Shown piece after piece: positions 11,201 to 22,609 of a stretch of DNA of 64,000 nucleotides (the first letter of the stretch is position 1; each line of letters opens with the position of its first letter). The stretch is taken from positions 21,526,142 to 21,590,141 of the forward strand of contig CM067555.1 of NCBI GenBank assembly GCA_034509755.1, in the 5' to 3' direction. The notes beneath the pieces were generated by a model that did no database searches, had not been told where the DNA came from, and was given only the letters and a program-made list of their open reading frames with translations. This DNA is from Anisodus tanguticus (Eukaryota; Streptophyta; Magnoliopsida; Solanales; Solanaceae). The translations under genes and the position numbers were made by a program.

Positions 11201-13214
11201 CTGGACCATCAATGATTCTATATAATCCAAGATATTATTTCTAAAGAGTTAGTTAACTATTTCTACATGTTAGCTATGTTTGATGAGCTGAATATACCAT
11301 TGCCCTTGCTAGTATGTCTAATAAGTATAACATGTCATGTGTTATTCCTCTAAGTGTCAATATGTCCAATACATAATAGAGAAATAGCCTTGTATGCTTA
11401 GTCTAGCCTAAATGATCTTGTGCCTTTGAAATGCTGCCCTCCTAAACAATAGTCTGTCTGTTTTCCATGACCAACATATTTTACCAAACTGACTATGTAC
11501 TTGTCTTACCTCTTTGAGTGTTAAAAATGCTTTCATGTTAGCATGTAAAGTTCTCTTAAGCTATCTTGAACCATGCCATGTTTGCTAAGCTGACTACACA
11601 TTTATCCCTATTTACCTAGCATTTCATTACTTCACCCTAGTTTGAATTGTTCATTGTTTACTTTGAGATACCATGGAAATGATCCATGTTTTTACTTCAT
11701 GATCTGAGGATTTCATCTTGTCATTTCTTGTGTGCGAAAATATGAAGTATCCAAGTGATATTCTCCAGAGTGTAGGAGGTGAAAAGATCAAGTATACACC
11801 TAGTGTATACCGGGGTCGTATACCTTTGTATTTTTCATATTTGTTGAGTGTTAAGATCGATATATGTTGGACCTGTTTCCTTTCCTTCCCTTTTGAGATC
11901 TAAGAAAACATGTGCAAATGAGCTTGTGTGTTTAAGTATTCAGATTTTTGTATTGGGCTTATCTTACTTTCCTTTATTAATATTGACTCGATGGGCCTGC
12001 TTGTATGCTGTATCACATGGGCTGTTTGAGTCCTAATCCGAATTAAATTATCTAAGTGTTTATTTATGGCTCACTGTTTTCTCTAGTCTCAACCGATTAA
12101 ATGTGTTAATTTTATATTTGTATATAGTTGATATAATTAGATGTGTTATAACTTGTGCATGTGTTTTCCCCTCTCCTTGCATGATCTTTGGCCCACGAGA
12201 CCCATCTCCTTTGCATTTGTCGATTTAATTGAGTTGTTGGGCCAATGAGCCCAAGAAAACCATTCTTCATCGAGTCCAGCATTTTGAAGACTTAGCCATG
12301 GATAAAAATGGCATAAAAATATAATTTAAATTTTGTACGCGGTAACTAGTGGGCCGATATACCCACTAGCCCATTTTCATTTCTATATTTGTTATTTTAT
12401 TTGCATTATGCGTGAACGCTTTAATTATTATTGGAACCTTAATTAGAACTTAATTAAATAAAAGTTGCCTTTTATGCTTTTAAATAACTTTTCAATTTAT
12501 GATCTCGGTTTGTCCACAAAGTTCATACTTTGCTAATATAAAAAGAAAAATAACTTAGTTTGAATTTTTTTTAAGGAAAAGATGAACTTTCTTTTTCATG
12601 ATGGCATAATCTTAAAAATCGAGTTTGAATTGAAGTGTTCATGAAATTGTAAATTGATTGCCCTCAAATATAGAAGAAATTTCCTTTATTAATTAAAGTT
12701 CGGAAAATGCAACAAACTCCTTAAGGTTGACCTCTTTGATAAAATTATTTCTTATTAAAGTAGTATATTAAATTCCTTATTCTTTAAAATATGATAAGCA
12801 TTTTTGCTATCTCTTTGGGGAAAAGAAAAAGAAAAGAAGTACTTTTTGTTAAAAGTTTGGAGTTTTGTTTTTGTGCTTAATATTTAAGAAAGTGTATGTG
12901 TGTATAAAAGTTCGACAGAAAATGATTTGAATGACTATTATTTTGTGATATTTTTAACACAAACAATTTTAAGTAAATTTATATTATATAATACCCGAGG
13001 TCAATCATATTTTACGGTTCTCCAGGGGATCATTTGAACCCTTATCCGAACTTTGGTTGATATTAAATTTTTCTCTTGTTTTGAAAAACTCTTTTATTCA
13101 TGATTTTTCTATTTTTCCTTATAAAGTAGGTGGTGACTCTAAAAAATTAAATAATCTCAAGAGTCCACAAGTTATCCAGTAGCTTTTATGCACCGCGTAA
13201 AAGTGACCGTAATA
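8298..13214 (+). repeat. 5' LTR of element B (4.9 kb)
   Basis: The LTR starts TGTTGACTCC and ends cgtaata, and aligns along its whole length with 24188-29037. It holds a CT microsatellite at 9113-9130 and a TATA box in a palindrome at 9311-9332. About 90 bp at 10920-11010 is missing from the 3' copy, while the 5' copy lacks about 85 bp present at 27605-27690. No protein-coding gene is visible in it. Confidence 0.93.
9318..9325 (+). promoter_or_regulatory. LTR promoter TATA box
   Basis: TATAAAAG lies about 1,020 bp from the LTR start and is flanked by GGGGTC and GGACCCC, which pair with each other. The same box and flanks are conserved in the other LTR at 25185-25206, so this is probably the element's transcription start region. 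Confidence 0.7.
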
Positions 13215-13216
13215 GA

Positions 13217-13234
13217 TGGCGACTCTGCTAGGGA
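13217..13234 (+). other. primer binding site of element B
   Basis: TGGCGACTCTGCTAGGGA starts two bases after the 5' LTR. A TGG start directly after the LTR is typical of a tRNA-primed PBS, and this sequence resembles the arginine-tRNA-type PBS reported for Ogre/Tat elements. The tRNA identity is from memory and needs a search. Confidence 0.75.
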
Positions 13235-13769
13235 TTTTAGGTTCAAACCATAAGGGTTCCAATAATATGAATTGCTTTTATAAACTGTTTATGTGTTTAC
13301 TTTATCGCAAATATAACTATCACTTCATGTATTCATCTTCTGTCAAATGGCACACACACATACTTGCATCAATGCACAAAGATGATTATGCGGAGTCACA
13401 GTCGTCCTCCAGTAAAAAACCAAAATACCTCTTTGGAACCTGTTGAAGATTTAGTTGGTTCGTTGTCGTCCAACAATCAACAATGGTTCAACCCTAGTTG
13501 TCCACTCGGGTACCCAGTCATTTGAAAAATCCCACTCTAGTATAACTAGGGTAGAGCTAAGCCAAATCTCTATTGAACTAGCGCCTGCTAACTTAGACAA
13601 GTTTGGATATCTTAGACCTACCTGGACCTATTAGAAAGACTATCGTATATGTCTGTGTGGTCAGCGACTCGAGGATTACGTTCATCTAACTATGTGTTAT
13701 GTGCGAACATGATTTGCGCCATATGGGTTAAACCATTGTCTGAGAGGTAACAATGTGTTGTCTATGTAG
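13235..13769 (+). other. leader between PBS and ORF1 of element B
   Basis: A short open frame starts at the PBS-overlapping ATG at 13216 and runs to 13446, but resembles nothing I know. The rest is stop-rich. I see no gene here and treat it as the untranslated leader. Confidence 0.5.
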
Positions 13770-15324
13770 ATGTCTACCAACCTCCAGTTTGATATGGTTT
13801 TGGGAGCACCGGAGTTGTTGTCGATGTGGTGGTATGATTCAGACGACAAGCATCGTAGAGATATTAGCTGTTGTCTAGGATACCTACCCTCCCTCGTGTC
13901 TATGAAGGGTTGTAAAGAGCTTATCGAGGTCTTAACCGAATACTGGGATAATGACAAGATGGTGTTTAGGTTCGGGCTTATAGAGCTAACCCCGACCTTG
14001 GAAGAAATCTGGGATGCCATAGACAGTAATGGAACATGTCTAAGAAGAAGACAAAAACCCGATCACAACCTCCTAGTCCTAAACAAACCCACCCAACCAA
14101 AATTGTCAAAATGTTGTCCTTAGTCCAAGCTTCCTCGTATCTGGGGAAACAATAGCCTTTAGGGATTTGTACCAACGATTAGGGAGTAAAGGGGGGTTCA
14201 TAAATAATTCCCTAGAGTTCCACAGTTTCAAAGATTGTGATGCTACCCGACCCTTAGCCTTCGCCATTAGTTTTCTAGGCACCATGGTATTCCCTCAAAA
14301 TCTCAACCTTGCTATAAACACCTGAGTCATTTCAGCCGCCCATGCCATCTTCTACGGCGTAGCCAACAATGGCAGAGTACCCAAATACTTTGACATAGTC
14401 CCAGTTATCCTCGTCGATATGTACTGAGCCTTGGGTAGCTGCAAAAACTAACTTAGGTTCTTTTAGGGGTGCAACGTATTACTACAGTGGTGGGTTCTCA
14501 AACACCACCAGAAAATCATAGGTCCCCCAGTCTTACCCACTGATAGCGAAAAGGATGACCTTGTGAACCATGATTTCCCCCGTCGAACCAAAAGAGAGTG
14601 GTCCCTTTTCTTTGCGGGTCTTAGAGAGAAGGATATAAAGTGGAGGTTCATCGACTTTAGCACTACATGGGTTGTAGTTTGAGATAGGAAATGTCTATTC
14701 TTGCCACTCATGGGTATATGAGGGTTCCGCCCTTATGCACCGGCTAGGGTCCTTAGACAACTTGGAAAGGAACAAGTGGTGCCTCAGGTTGGGAATAAAG
14801 GAGACTATGTGATTGACTATGAGGAGGCTAAGATCCACAATATCGGAGAGTACATCCGAGAATGGAATATTCATCTCATTTACCAGGCATTAGAAGTCTC
14901 CAAAGAGTGTGACAAAAAATACGAGGATTGGTTGAGAGCGGATATACTTGGGGTTGTTGTGCTAGGGATCAACCGGTACCAACGGGTTTGATAGAGAGTC
15001 TAAGGCTGAGATCAAGGTCAGAAAGATTCATATGCAAGCCGATGATAGAGATGCTAGGTATCGGGAGAAGATAGAAGCTGATAGACAGACTATATCCTGA
15101 TTGGAGGCAGATTTGGGATCCGCATACAAATGTCTAGAAGACTTGGGGGATCACATCCAAGAGGTTATAGAGGATACCCCCTGAAGAACTTCATGGATAA
15201 GGGGTATGTTGTAGATACTTTGATGGTGCAGACACGTCAGGAGATTCAGATTACATTCCGACAGGCCAAGAGGATCCGGACAAACAGAGGATCGACATCA
15301 GCCTATAGAGGACAGCCTTTATGA
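13770..15324 (+). pseudogene. Ogre/Tat ORF1 (plant mobile domain-like)
   Basis: The open stretch at 13770-14123 contains YWDNDKMVFRFG and IELTPTLEEIWD, which match the ORF1 of Ogre/Tat elements and the plant mobile domain (aminotransferase-like) family. After a frameshift the same domain goes on in broken frames: SFKDCDATRPLAFAISFLGT near 14230-14285, AHAIFYGVANNGRVPKYFD near 14340-14395, REWSLFFAGLREKDIKWRF near 14590-14650, and an open stretch at 14776-14991. From about 15000 a charged, probably coiled-coil tail follows (KAEIKVRKIHMQADDRDAR). The function of Ogre ORF1 is not established. Several stops and shifts make this copy a pseudogene. Confidence 0.72.
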
Positions 15325-15681
15325 TTTTCTTTATTCATTACACTTCATTGATGTAACCCAATTATGATTATTATTAATGAAAATGATTGTGTGGGCAATG
15401 GTTTGATCTAAAAATTGGCAGAATTCATGTTCAAACACTAGAAATGGTCTTGGTTCACGAGGCTCAGGAGCACATTTAATATATTGTAATTATGTGCTTT
15501 ATGTGCAAATATTTGCTTATGTGTTTCTTTCACGCATTTATATCGAATGAGATTTGATTCAATGTTTTGGGTATTACCCCAAAAGAAAAACACAAGAACG
15601 TTGCCAAAACCCCATTTTCCCAAAATGAAAACCTACTTACTTAAATCATTTGCATCTCCCAGAAAGATTTGACTTGCTAAG
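15325..15681. other. spacer between ORF1 and the accessory ORF
   Basis: AT-rich, stop-rich DNA with no recognisable coding region, motif repeat or RNA gene. Confidence 0.5.
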
Positions 15682-16596
15682 ATGAATTCCCGACAAAGCT
15701 GGAATGCCAATATGCCCGCTACCAGCGTGAACAACGCAGAAGAGAGCGAAGTTTCTCTCAGAAGAAGGATGGCTGAAAATATCCCCCTAGTCCGGGCAAA
15801 GCTAAGAGAAGTGGACCATTTGCTGAACCTTTCTAGGGAAGTGAGAGAGATGCTGGATGCCTATGTTCCCTTGTATGGAAATCCGGGGCCATCCAGAACT
15901 GTGAGGATTGAATATGAAGTTCAACCACTCAGGGAAGCTACCACTGCCGCATCTGTTGCCACTCCAGAGAGCGATGACTTTCTACCAAGTGAGATACCTA
16001 CCACGTGGGTCATTGCTCTCAAGGCCTACAATTGTCATTTTTTATCAATGCCAGTGAGCGTGCTAAGTTATGAGGTCTATGAGACCATGAGAGCCATGGG
16101 GATTGCACACCCCATTAATATGATATTGCCATCATGCGCTCTAGCATATGCGCACAAGAAATGTGTTTACCATCTGAACCAACCTGGACACACCACTGAT
16201 GAGTGTGTGCCCCTCAAGAGAAAGATTGTGCAACTAATTAACAATGGGACCATCCGCCTCATCTGGGAGCCCTATTCCTTGTTGGCACATGACCCAATAA
16301 TTGGTATGAGAGGCGTTGATGCTGAAACACGCTTGTGGAGGCACGACGTCACCATCTTTGAGGACTCCTACACTGAGATCTTCAACAAGTTGACCGCCGT
16401 AGACAAATTCAAGCCCATCAGACCTTCGTGGAAGCCTTCATCTTCCCGAGATACCGAAGGAAGAGGTTGCCCATACCATTATAGGGCACTGGATCACAAT
16501 ATCCAGGAATGTGAGGCATTCAAATTCGAGTTAGAGCATCTCATAGGCAAATTGGAGATTCTGGTAGTGCTCCTTCCACGTCATGAGTTGGTATAG
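15682..16596 (+). CDS. intact 304-aa accessory ORF of element B
   Basis: This is the longest uninterrupted ORF in the window. The first 100 residues are charged and possibly helical (VSLRRRMAENIPLVRAKLRE). Two zinc-ligand-like motifs with identical spacing, C-x2-H-x5-H-x4-C, lie at residues 161-175 (CVYHLNQPGHTTDEC) and 263-277 (CPYHYRALDHNIQEC). Each is followed by a similar helix, LKRKIVQLINNGTIR and FKFELEHLIGKLE. The same motif, with its first Cys changed to Tyr, occurs in this element's gag at 19033-19077. In the Tat lineage such motifs sit near the gag C-terminus, so I infer a gag-derived RNA-binding accessory protein. It lies between ORF1 and gag in the same orientation. Function is unknown; the start Met is simply the first in frame. 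Confidence 0.65.
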   Translation: MNSRQSWNANMPATSVNNAEESEVSLRRRMAENIPLVRAKLREVDHLLNLSREVREMLDAYVPLYGNPGPSRTVRIEYEVQPLREATTAASVATPESDDFLPSEIPTTWVIALKAYNCHFLSMPVSVLSYEVYETMRAMGIAHPINMILPSCALAYAHKKCVYHLNQPGHTTDECVPLKRKIVQLINNGTIRLIWEPYSLLAHDPIIGMRGVDAETRLWRHDVTIFEDSYTEIFNKLTAVDKFKPIRPSWKPSSSRDTEGRGCPYHYRALDHNIQECEAFKFELEHLIGKLEILVVLLPRHELV

Positions 16597-17283
16597 GCCA
16601 AGGGACGAACATGCGATCGTAAGGGTGACAACCGTCTATGACTTCAAAAGAAAAGCCATATTTTTGGATAGATTTAGGCACCTCGAATCAAATAAAATGT
16701 AATTTTTCATCCCCATCTTTATTTGTAAAAAGAATTGCGATAGACCTGATGTTCCCCAGGTGGGATACACAGGAAGCCCATATCGGGCCTAGTCTTGGGA
16801 TTTTGGGTAGGAACCGGTGGGGTGGTTTATTTTATATAAATGAACTACGAACGGGCCTGACTTCCCCTGGTGGGATACGTAGGCAGTCTATTTAAGACTC
16901 AGACCTTCGTATAAATAAATTTTTGCTCCCCCTTCTCTTTCACCTTTTTACAATACAAGTGGATCCAGCTGGCGGGCCAATCATTGAGGTTATCGTATGA
17001 AGTAAGTCAATCGAAAATCAAATTACCAAAATACCCTTATAAACCCTAAAATACCTGGAACAGAGAATCAATTGAACATTCACATATGAATATGTGAAAT
17101 TATGTGTTTACTTAACAACTATGTGATATCTTGTATTCAATGTATCCGGCTAACATATTAATGTCACATGCCTTTGAGTGATTTTTCTCTTAACAGAGAA
17201 GGTTAGCTCATGTTGTGACGCTGGCTTACTACACCAGATAAAATGCAGCAACATCATCCCTATCCGAACCAAATCTCGAAGAA
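16597..17283 (+). other. spacer with GGGATAC-GTAG motif copies
   Basis: No protein family is recognised here. Two copies of a motif that recurs through element B are present: 16741-16775 with gacctgatgttccccaggtg then ggatacacagg, and 16841-16890 with tgaactacg, cctgacttcccctgg and gggatacgtagg. A TATA-like ttttatataaatg lies at 16829-16841. The region separates the accessory ORF from gag. Confidence 0.5.
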
Positions 17284-19123
17284 ATGGCTGGTAATTCGGA
17301 TGAAGAAAGAAGTGTCAGGAATTCTCAATCACCAGTACGACAGGAAGTAACTAGTACTGAAGACGTGGTCCAAATGTTGAAAGATATCCAGGAGAAGTCC
17401 TACAGGCTGGAAAAAGCCAAAACTGCTCGAGAGAAGCAGACTGAAGAAAGAAGGCCTCCACCGTCCTTTTCATCTCGGTCCTCTCTGATCCAAGAGCATT
17501 TCCTGAATTAACCCGTGAGGACTGACCCTCAGCACATCGGTACCTCATACCAAACCCATCCAATAACAAATGTCACTCATATTCCCGGGATCACTCATTC
17601 TGTTCAGGTCCCTCCAATCACTAATACTACCACACACCCAAACACCACCACATATCAAATGCCATCACTCTCATTCCCTAAAATAACTCAACGCGCCCAA
17701 ATGTTTCTTTCCAGACCCCAGTCTCCCAAAGCTATTTTTTGCAAGAAAGCAACAAACTGGACCACTATGAAGAAACTGAGAGGGCCAATCATAAGAGGAT
17801 GGCTAAAAATATGGATGAGACGTTAGCCTGAAATATGGAGCAGAGGCTGAAAGAAATTACTCAGGCTGCCCAGAAAGCTCCCGGAGTAAGCTACGATGAT
17901 CTATGCCTTCACCTATATTTGGACCTACCAGAGGGCTTTAAGGTGTCCAAATTCGAGATGTTCAACGGGTTCGGAAACCCGATGGCCCATTTGCAGTCAT
18001 AAATTGATCAATTGGTAGGAGTCCAGAATAACCACACCTTAATGATGAGATTATTCAGTCAAAGTTCAATGGGGGAAGCCTCTAAATGGTTCATCACACA
18101 AAACATGGGTTAGTGGGTCACTTGGGAAGATATTGAGGAATCGTTCATGGAATGATATAAGTTCAATATTGAAGTCGTACCTGATCGGTATGGAGAAGAT
18201 TAAGTAGAAGTCCATTGAGACTTATAGAGAGTACGCAAGCAGATAGAGAGCGAAAGCCGCTCCCATACAACCACCTATGACGGAAAAAGAATTGGTCGCC
18301 ACTTTCGTCAGAGAGAAAGACCAGGACTACTATGATCGGATGCTTGCCATGGTGGGACGACCATTTTCAGAATTAGTTATATGGGTGAGGCCATAGAAGA
18401 TGGTCTCAAAACCGGAAAGTTCACTAGCGAAACTGGTAGAAGCTCCCAGTCAAGTGCTTCGAAAGGCATACGAAGGAAGAAGGAGGATGTGGCAAATGTT
18501 ACACAATCCACCAGCCCCAAAACAAAGAGAAGTAATGAACCCCGCTCGCCCATGGAGGTGTATCGGTCACCCGCCCCAAGTGGGTATATGACTCTCCCAT
18601 ACAGCCTAGTGCCCGTATATTATGCTCAACCCAATTACCAAACTCCCCCAAGTTATGAAAGCCCTTCACTATATTCCCAAATGGTTTCACCAATCTTTCA
18701 AACTCCGGTGTTATCCCCTCAAGCTCCACCAAATTACCATGCTCCACCGAATTACCAAGCTCCACTAAATTACCAAACCTCCCTGAACTACCAAAATCCT
18801 CCACATTACCAAGATTCTTTGAATCCTCAAACCCAAAACTACCAAAATCAACCACCCCATCAAATTATAATACACCGCGACCTAGGTCGAAAGGAAGCAA
18901 ACTCGAATATTCACACCGCTATTAAAAACACAGACATAACTATTCGAGGAACTACTCGCCGCCGGTAGAATACAAATAGTACCCCTAAAGCAGGTTGATA
19001 CCGGGAACCATTTCTACCGACCCGACCAAACATATATTTATCATTATGGCGGAGCCGGACACAACACCGATGATTGTATCAAACTGAAGCATAAGATTCA
19101 TCATATGATAGACAGGAGGTGAA
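17284..19123 (+). pseudogene. gag of element B
   Basis: Gag begins MAGNSDEERSVRNSQSP with a coiled-coil-like stretch (VVQMLKDIQEKSYRLEKAK). The conserved Tat capsid block follows at about 17930-18130 in broken frame: FKVSKFEMFNGFGNPMAHLQ, SSMGEASKWFITQNMG, WVTWEDIEESFME. An open stretch at 18381-18968 carries AIEDGLKTGKF and a Pro/Tyr/Gln-rich segment of repeated PNYQ units (about 18630-18850). Near the end YIYHYGGAGHNTDDC at 19033-19077 keeps the C-x2-H-x5-H-x4-C spacing but has Tyr for the first Cys. Stops near 17511, 17826, 18000, 18112 and elsewhere kill the frame. The product would form the capsid. Confidence 0.85.
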
Positions 19124-20270
19124 TCACATTGCAGACGGCTTCTCATAATGTAAACACCAATCCTTTATTCAATCACGAAAATACCAATATCCACATGATC
19201 GAAAGAGAAGAAGACTGGATAGTCTGTAAGCCTCTACGTTCAGCATATATGAAAGCTCTAAAGCGGACTATGGCATAGCTAACCATACATGAGCAAACCA
19301 AAGTTAAATCATCAACTCCCATTCTATTTGTTGCTCAAGTAGCCTCGGGTGTCGTCGAACCGCCCGTAACATTGCTAATCAGACATTAGTGACCCATATT
19401 CAATTTGTTGATTCCCGTTCCTTTTGTCGCACAAGTGGCTCCATGTGTCATCAAGCTACCATGAAAAGAGTTCATTATTAAAGTTGTCATTGCACACGGC
19501 ATGACCAGATCTGGGCGTTGTTATACGCCAGAAGAGTTAGCCCAAGGGAGCGCTAGAAGGAAATCCATCCAAGGAGGCAAATCACCGACAGCGAAGCCGA
19601 AGATTTTTGGCAAAGAATACAACCTAAAGAGTATTCTATCTTCGACCACTTAAAGAAGACTCCTGCTCAGATATCAGTGTTATCACTACTGATAAGTTCC
19701 CCGCAGCACCATCTGGCATTAATGAAAGTGCTGGATAAAGCACATGTTCCCGTTGGCACAAGTATCGAAAGCCTAGCTACCACGATAGCCCATATCATGG
19801 GAGATTATCGGATATCATTTCGAAAGGACGAGTTGCCCAGAGAAGGGTTGATGCACAACAAGGCATTGTACATCGTCGTCGAGTATAGGAACAAGATTAT
19901 AGAGCAAGTTCTGGTAGACAATGGGGTTGACTTAAATATTTTCCCTACAACTATAATGGAATAATTGGGATATGACATGAGAAAGATAAGAAAAAGAAAT
20001 ACAAACGTGAGGGGATTTGACTGAGCTCAAAGTGATCCCGTCAGAGAGTTTGACTTATGCATCCAAATGGGACCCGTCGAGTTCATCATCGAGTTCCAGG
20101 TCATGGCAATCTCCACTAATTATAATCTGCTTCTAGGAAGGCCTTAGATCCATACGGCAGGATCTGTACCATCTTCTTTACACCAGGCCAAATTTCATAT
20201 GGGGTGGATATGAAGTAGTGATACATGAAGAAGGAAACATCCATAATTATCCCAACAATTCTATTCCCGT
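19124..20270 (+). pseudogene. protease of element B
   Basis: After gag the frame keeps HGMTRSGRCYTPEELA (about 19495-19545), a usual pre-protease segment. The open stretch 19677-19964 carries the aspartic protease start: ISFRKDELPREGLMHNKALY, then VLVDNGVDLNIFP with active-site Asp81 but Asn-Gly in place of the usual Gly/Ser-Gly. The domain continues through stops with LCIQMGPVEFIIEFQVM and YNLLLGRP near 20055-20145, the usual C-terminal protease motif. It would cut the polyprotein; stops at 19962 and later, and the altered active site, make it inactive. Confidence 0.8.
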
Positions 20271-20765
20271 GATTGATGGAGTCCCTATGGGAACGGATTT
20301 CCACGTGGTTGAACTGTTGGGGGCCGCATATGCAGAAGACGCAACGCAAGTTTCGATACCAAACATATAAAAATTATTGCCTCTACGATGCTGCAAAATG
20401 GATTCAAACCGGGGAAGGGACTCGGAAGAAATTTGCAAGGCATCACATAACCGATTGAGCTACCCACCAATGAATATCGGTATGGTATTGAATATGTCCC
20501 CATCCTCAAAGAATATTCCAAGGAAAGTGGGAAGAAAAAGGATTAACTAAAGCTATGAAAGACAATCCCAAGTCTATACCAGTCATTTCCCATCAAGATA
20601 CCAGCGCCGAATGCAGACGATGCTGAAGAAGGGATAGGGATGTTGTTTGAAGAAGAAGATTGCATGGCGATCCTGGAGAAACACATTGAAGTTCCCACCA
20701 TTCGCAATGTGAAACCGGGTGAAAGGCTTACCAACTGGACCTCTATTTCATTTTTGGTTCCTTAG
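20271..20765 (+). pseudogene. G-patch segment downstream of protease, element B
   Basis: The frame at 20366-20450 reads IIASTMLQNGFKPGKGLGRN followed by LQGI, a clear G-patch: a glycine-rich nucleic-acid-binding module found after the protease in some retroviruses and plant Tat elements. It is followed by PIELPTNEYRYGIEYVP and an acidic stretch (DDAEEGIGMLFEEEDCM), ending at a stop about 20765. Stops lie just upstream, so it is part of the same broken gag-pro frame. It probably helped bind RNA or RT in the intact element. Confidence 0.72.
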
Positions 20766-21006
20766 TAGCCATAATGATATTTTTATACGCTTTCAAAAAA
20801 TTGGTGTAGCATGATTGAGGCTCGGCTATTCACCTTTTAATCCACTTTTCTCATAATGTTTATCCAAATGGAAATGACTCGATATTGATCCGATTTAGAA
20901 CCACAATTTATATTGAATTCCCGCCAATTAATAAAAAGCTTCATTTTATCAAAATTATGATTTACTTTACCTTACTTTGCATTTATATTACTAATCACGC
21001 TTTGCC
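20766..21006 (+). other. intron-like gap between protease and pol stub
   Basis: This AT-rich, stop-rich 240-bp stretch separates the protease/G-patch frame from the pre-RT frame and ends in a pyrimidine-rich run with ttgcatttcag at about 21008-21018, a good plant 3' splice site. Ogre elements are known to carry an intron between protease and RT, so I infer the same here. Confidence 0.5.
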
Positions 21007-21363
21007 TTGCATTTCAGTAATAAAAATGAAACAACCCCTAATGTCATGACATGTCACAAAGTGAGCAAGTCAAATGTTGAGGTTGAAGAAGAATACGACG
21101 AGAAAATAGGGTTACCAAAAGATCTCCTCGATAAAGAAAACCAATACAAAAATAGACAGAAGCCTAATTTGAATGAAATAGAAGCCATCGACTTAGGATT
21201 CGAAGGAATGGTCAAAGAAACACGGATAAGTGCTCACTTGGATTCCCCACAGAAAGAAGAACTGATTGAGCTACTCAAAGATTATGTGGATGTATTTGTG
21301 TGGTCTTACACAGATATGCCTGGCTTAAAGCACAAATATTGTGACGCACAAGTTACCCATTAA
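21007..21363 (+). pseudogene. pre-RT stub of element B pol
   Basis: The frame carries the acidic linker NLNEIEAIDLGF, then HLDSPQKEELIELLKDYVDV and FVWSYTDMPGL, the standard lead into reverse transcriptase in Tat-lineage gypsy elements. It stops at 21363 with the family's next segment only faintly visible in another frame (PVTQKINQRTFKR). After this there is no palm domain, YVDD-like motif, RNase H or integrase before the 3' LTR, so nearly all of pol is deleted. Confidence 0.8.
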
Positions 21364-22609
21364 TCTTGAGTCCACGCCAGTAACTCAAAAGATCAACCAA
21401 CGAACTTTCAAGAGATGCACTGGTCTTAGCAAAAATGGGGGGCCAAAGAGGCCCAGAGCAATCGACTCAGATGGAGTCTTGAGATATTATGCGTGAATGA
21501 ATGCTTTTCTAAGTAATCGCATTTTCTTTGCTTGTAAGCACTACATCAAGACCTATCTCTTGTAGCATAGATACGTAGAGGGACACGTAAAGGGTTTTGG
21601 TTTTTTCCTTGTATTATAAATAAAAATCCAAACTATTCCTTTATGTACTATGAACTACGCAATGACCTGATTTCTCCCAAGGCGGGATACGTAGACATTC
21701 CATTTGGGCCCAGTCATATTAATATATAACCTAATATGTTTATTCTAAACTATGTTCGACCTAATTCTTGCTGCGACAGGATACGTAGATGCTCTCTGAG
21801 CTCGGTCGCACCGAAAGAAAAACCAAAGAAACCCTTAGGAAGCCACATGGACAGAAATTTTGAGAAAATATCTCAAACATTCTTGAAGGCAGAATCGACA
21901 AAGGATAGTCGTCGTCATAGCTTCAACTGGGAAAACCTTTTGAGAGGGTCTCAAAAATTCTTTCCGTGAAAGGATTCAAATAAGCGTCAGTCGTTAGGAG
22001 GCTCGTAACTAGGGGCAAAATGTTTGAGGGGGTTTATTCTGAACTATGTTCGACCTAATTAATCAGGTCGCTGCGATATTTTGACAGTACAATCTTCATA
22101 CCGGGAAGAATTTTCGATGAGATCTCAAAAATTATACGGAAAGGAGTCCAAATGAGAAGTCTCTCTCCAAAGCGCATGTCATGACAGTTTTCAAAAACAA
22201 ATATTTACTTATTTTTTAAAATCAATAAGTTTGTAAAGATTCAAAAATGTTTTGAAAATCTTATGTTTTAAATTTTCTTACCAAATCTCAAAAAATGTCT
22301 CATGCTACCAATCCCAGAACGAAATGACTTCACGGGAGGAGAACAGAAGAACCAAGCACATAAACTAGCCTCAATCAACTAACAATTTTTCTGTGGATGC
22401 AGGTTCAAGTCTGTCATTGTAGGGCGATAGCACATTATTACTAACCTATTTGTTCATGTTTACAGAACAGGGAAAGCACCATAACTAGTGCATGACAAAG
22501 TAAAATAGTTACCAGACCAAAAATGTCACAATTCGCAAGATAAAAAGGGTTATCAGACCAAAAAGATCACGTTCAACAACATAAAAAGGGTTATCGAATT
22601 AAGGTTTAC
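21364..22609 (+). other. non-coding 3' region of element B, left part
   Basis: No gene is seen. It holds copies of the recurring GAACTACG...GGATACGTAG motif at 21651-21702, 21746-21795 and, partly, 22031-22075. A tctcaaaaattctttccgtg / tctcaaaaattatacgg phrase is repeated at 21950 and 22122. Two approximately 50-bp direct repeats (accagaccaaaaa...aaaagggttatc) lie at about 22510-22600. Confidence 0.55.

Noticed and set aside
18499..18855. 118-aa minus-strand open frame
   Set aside because: It is the antisense shadow of the PNYQ-repeat part of gag; repeated codons on one strand keep the other strand open.
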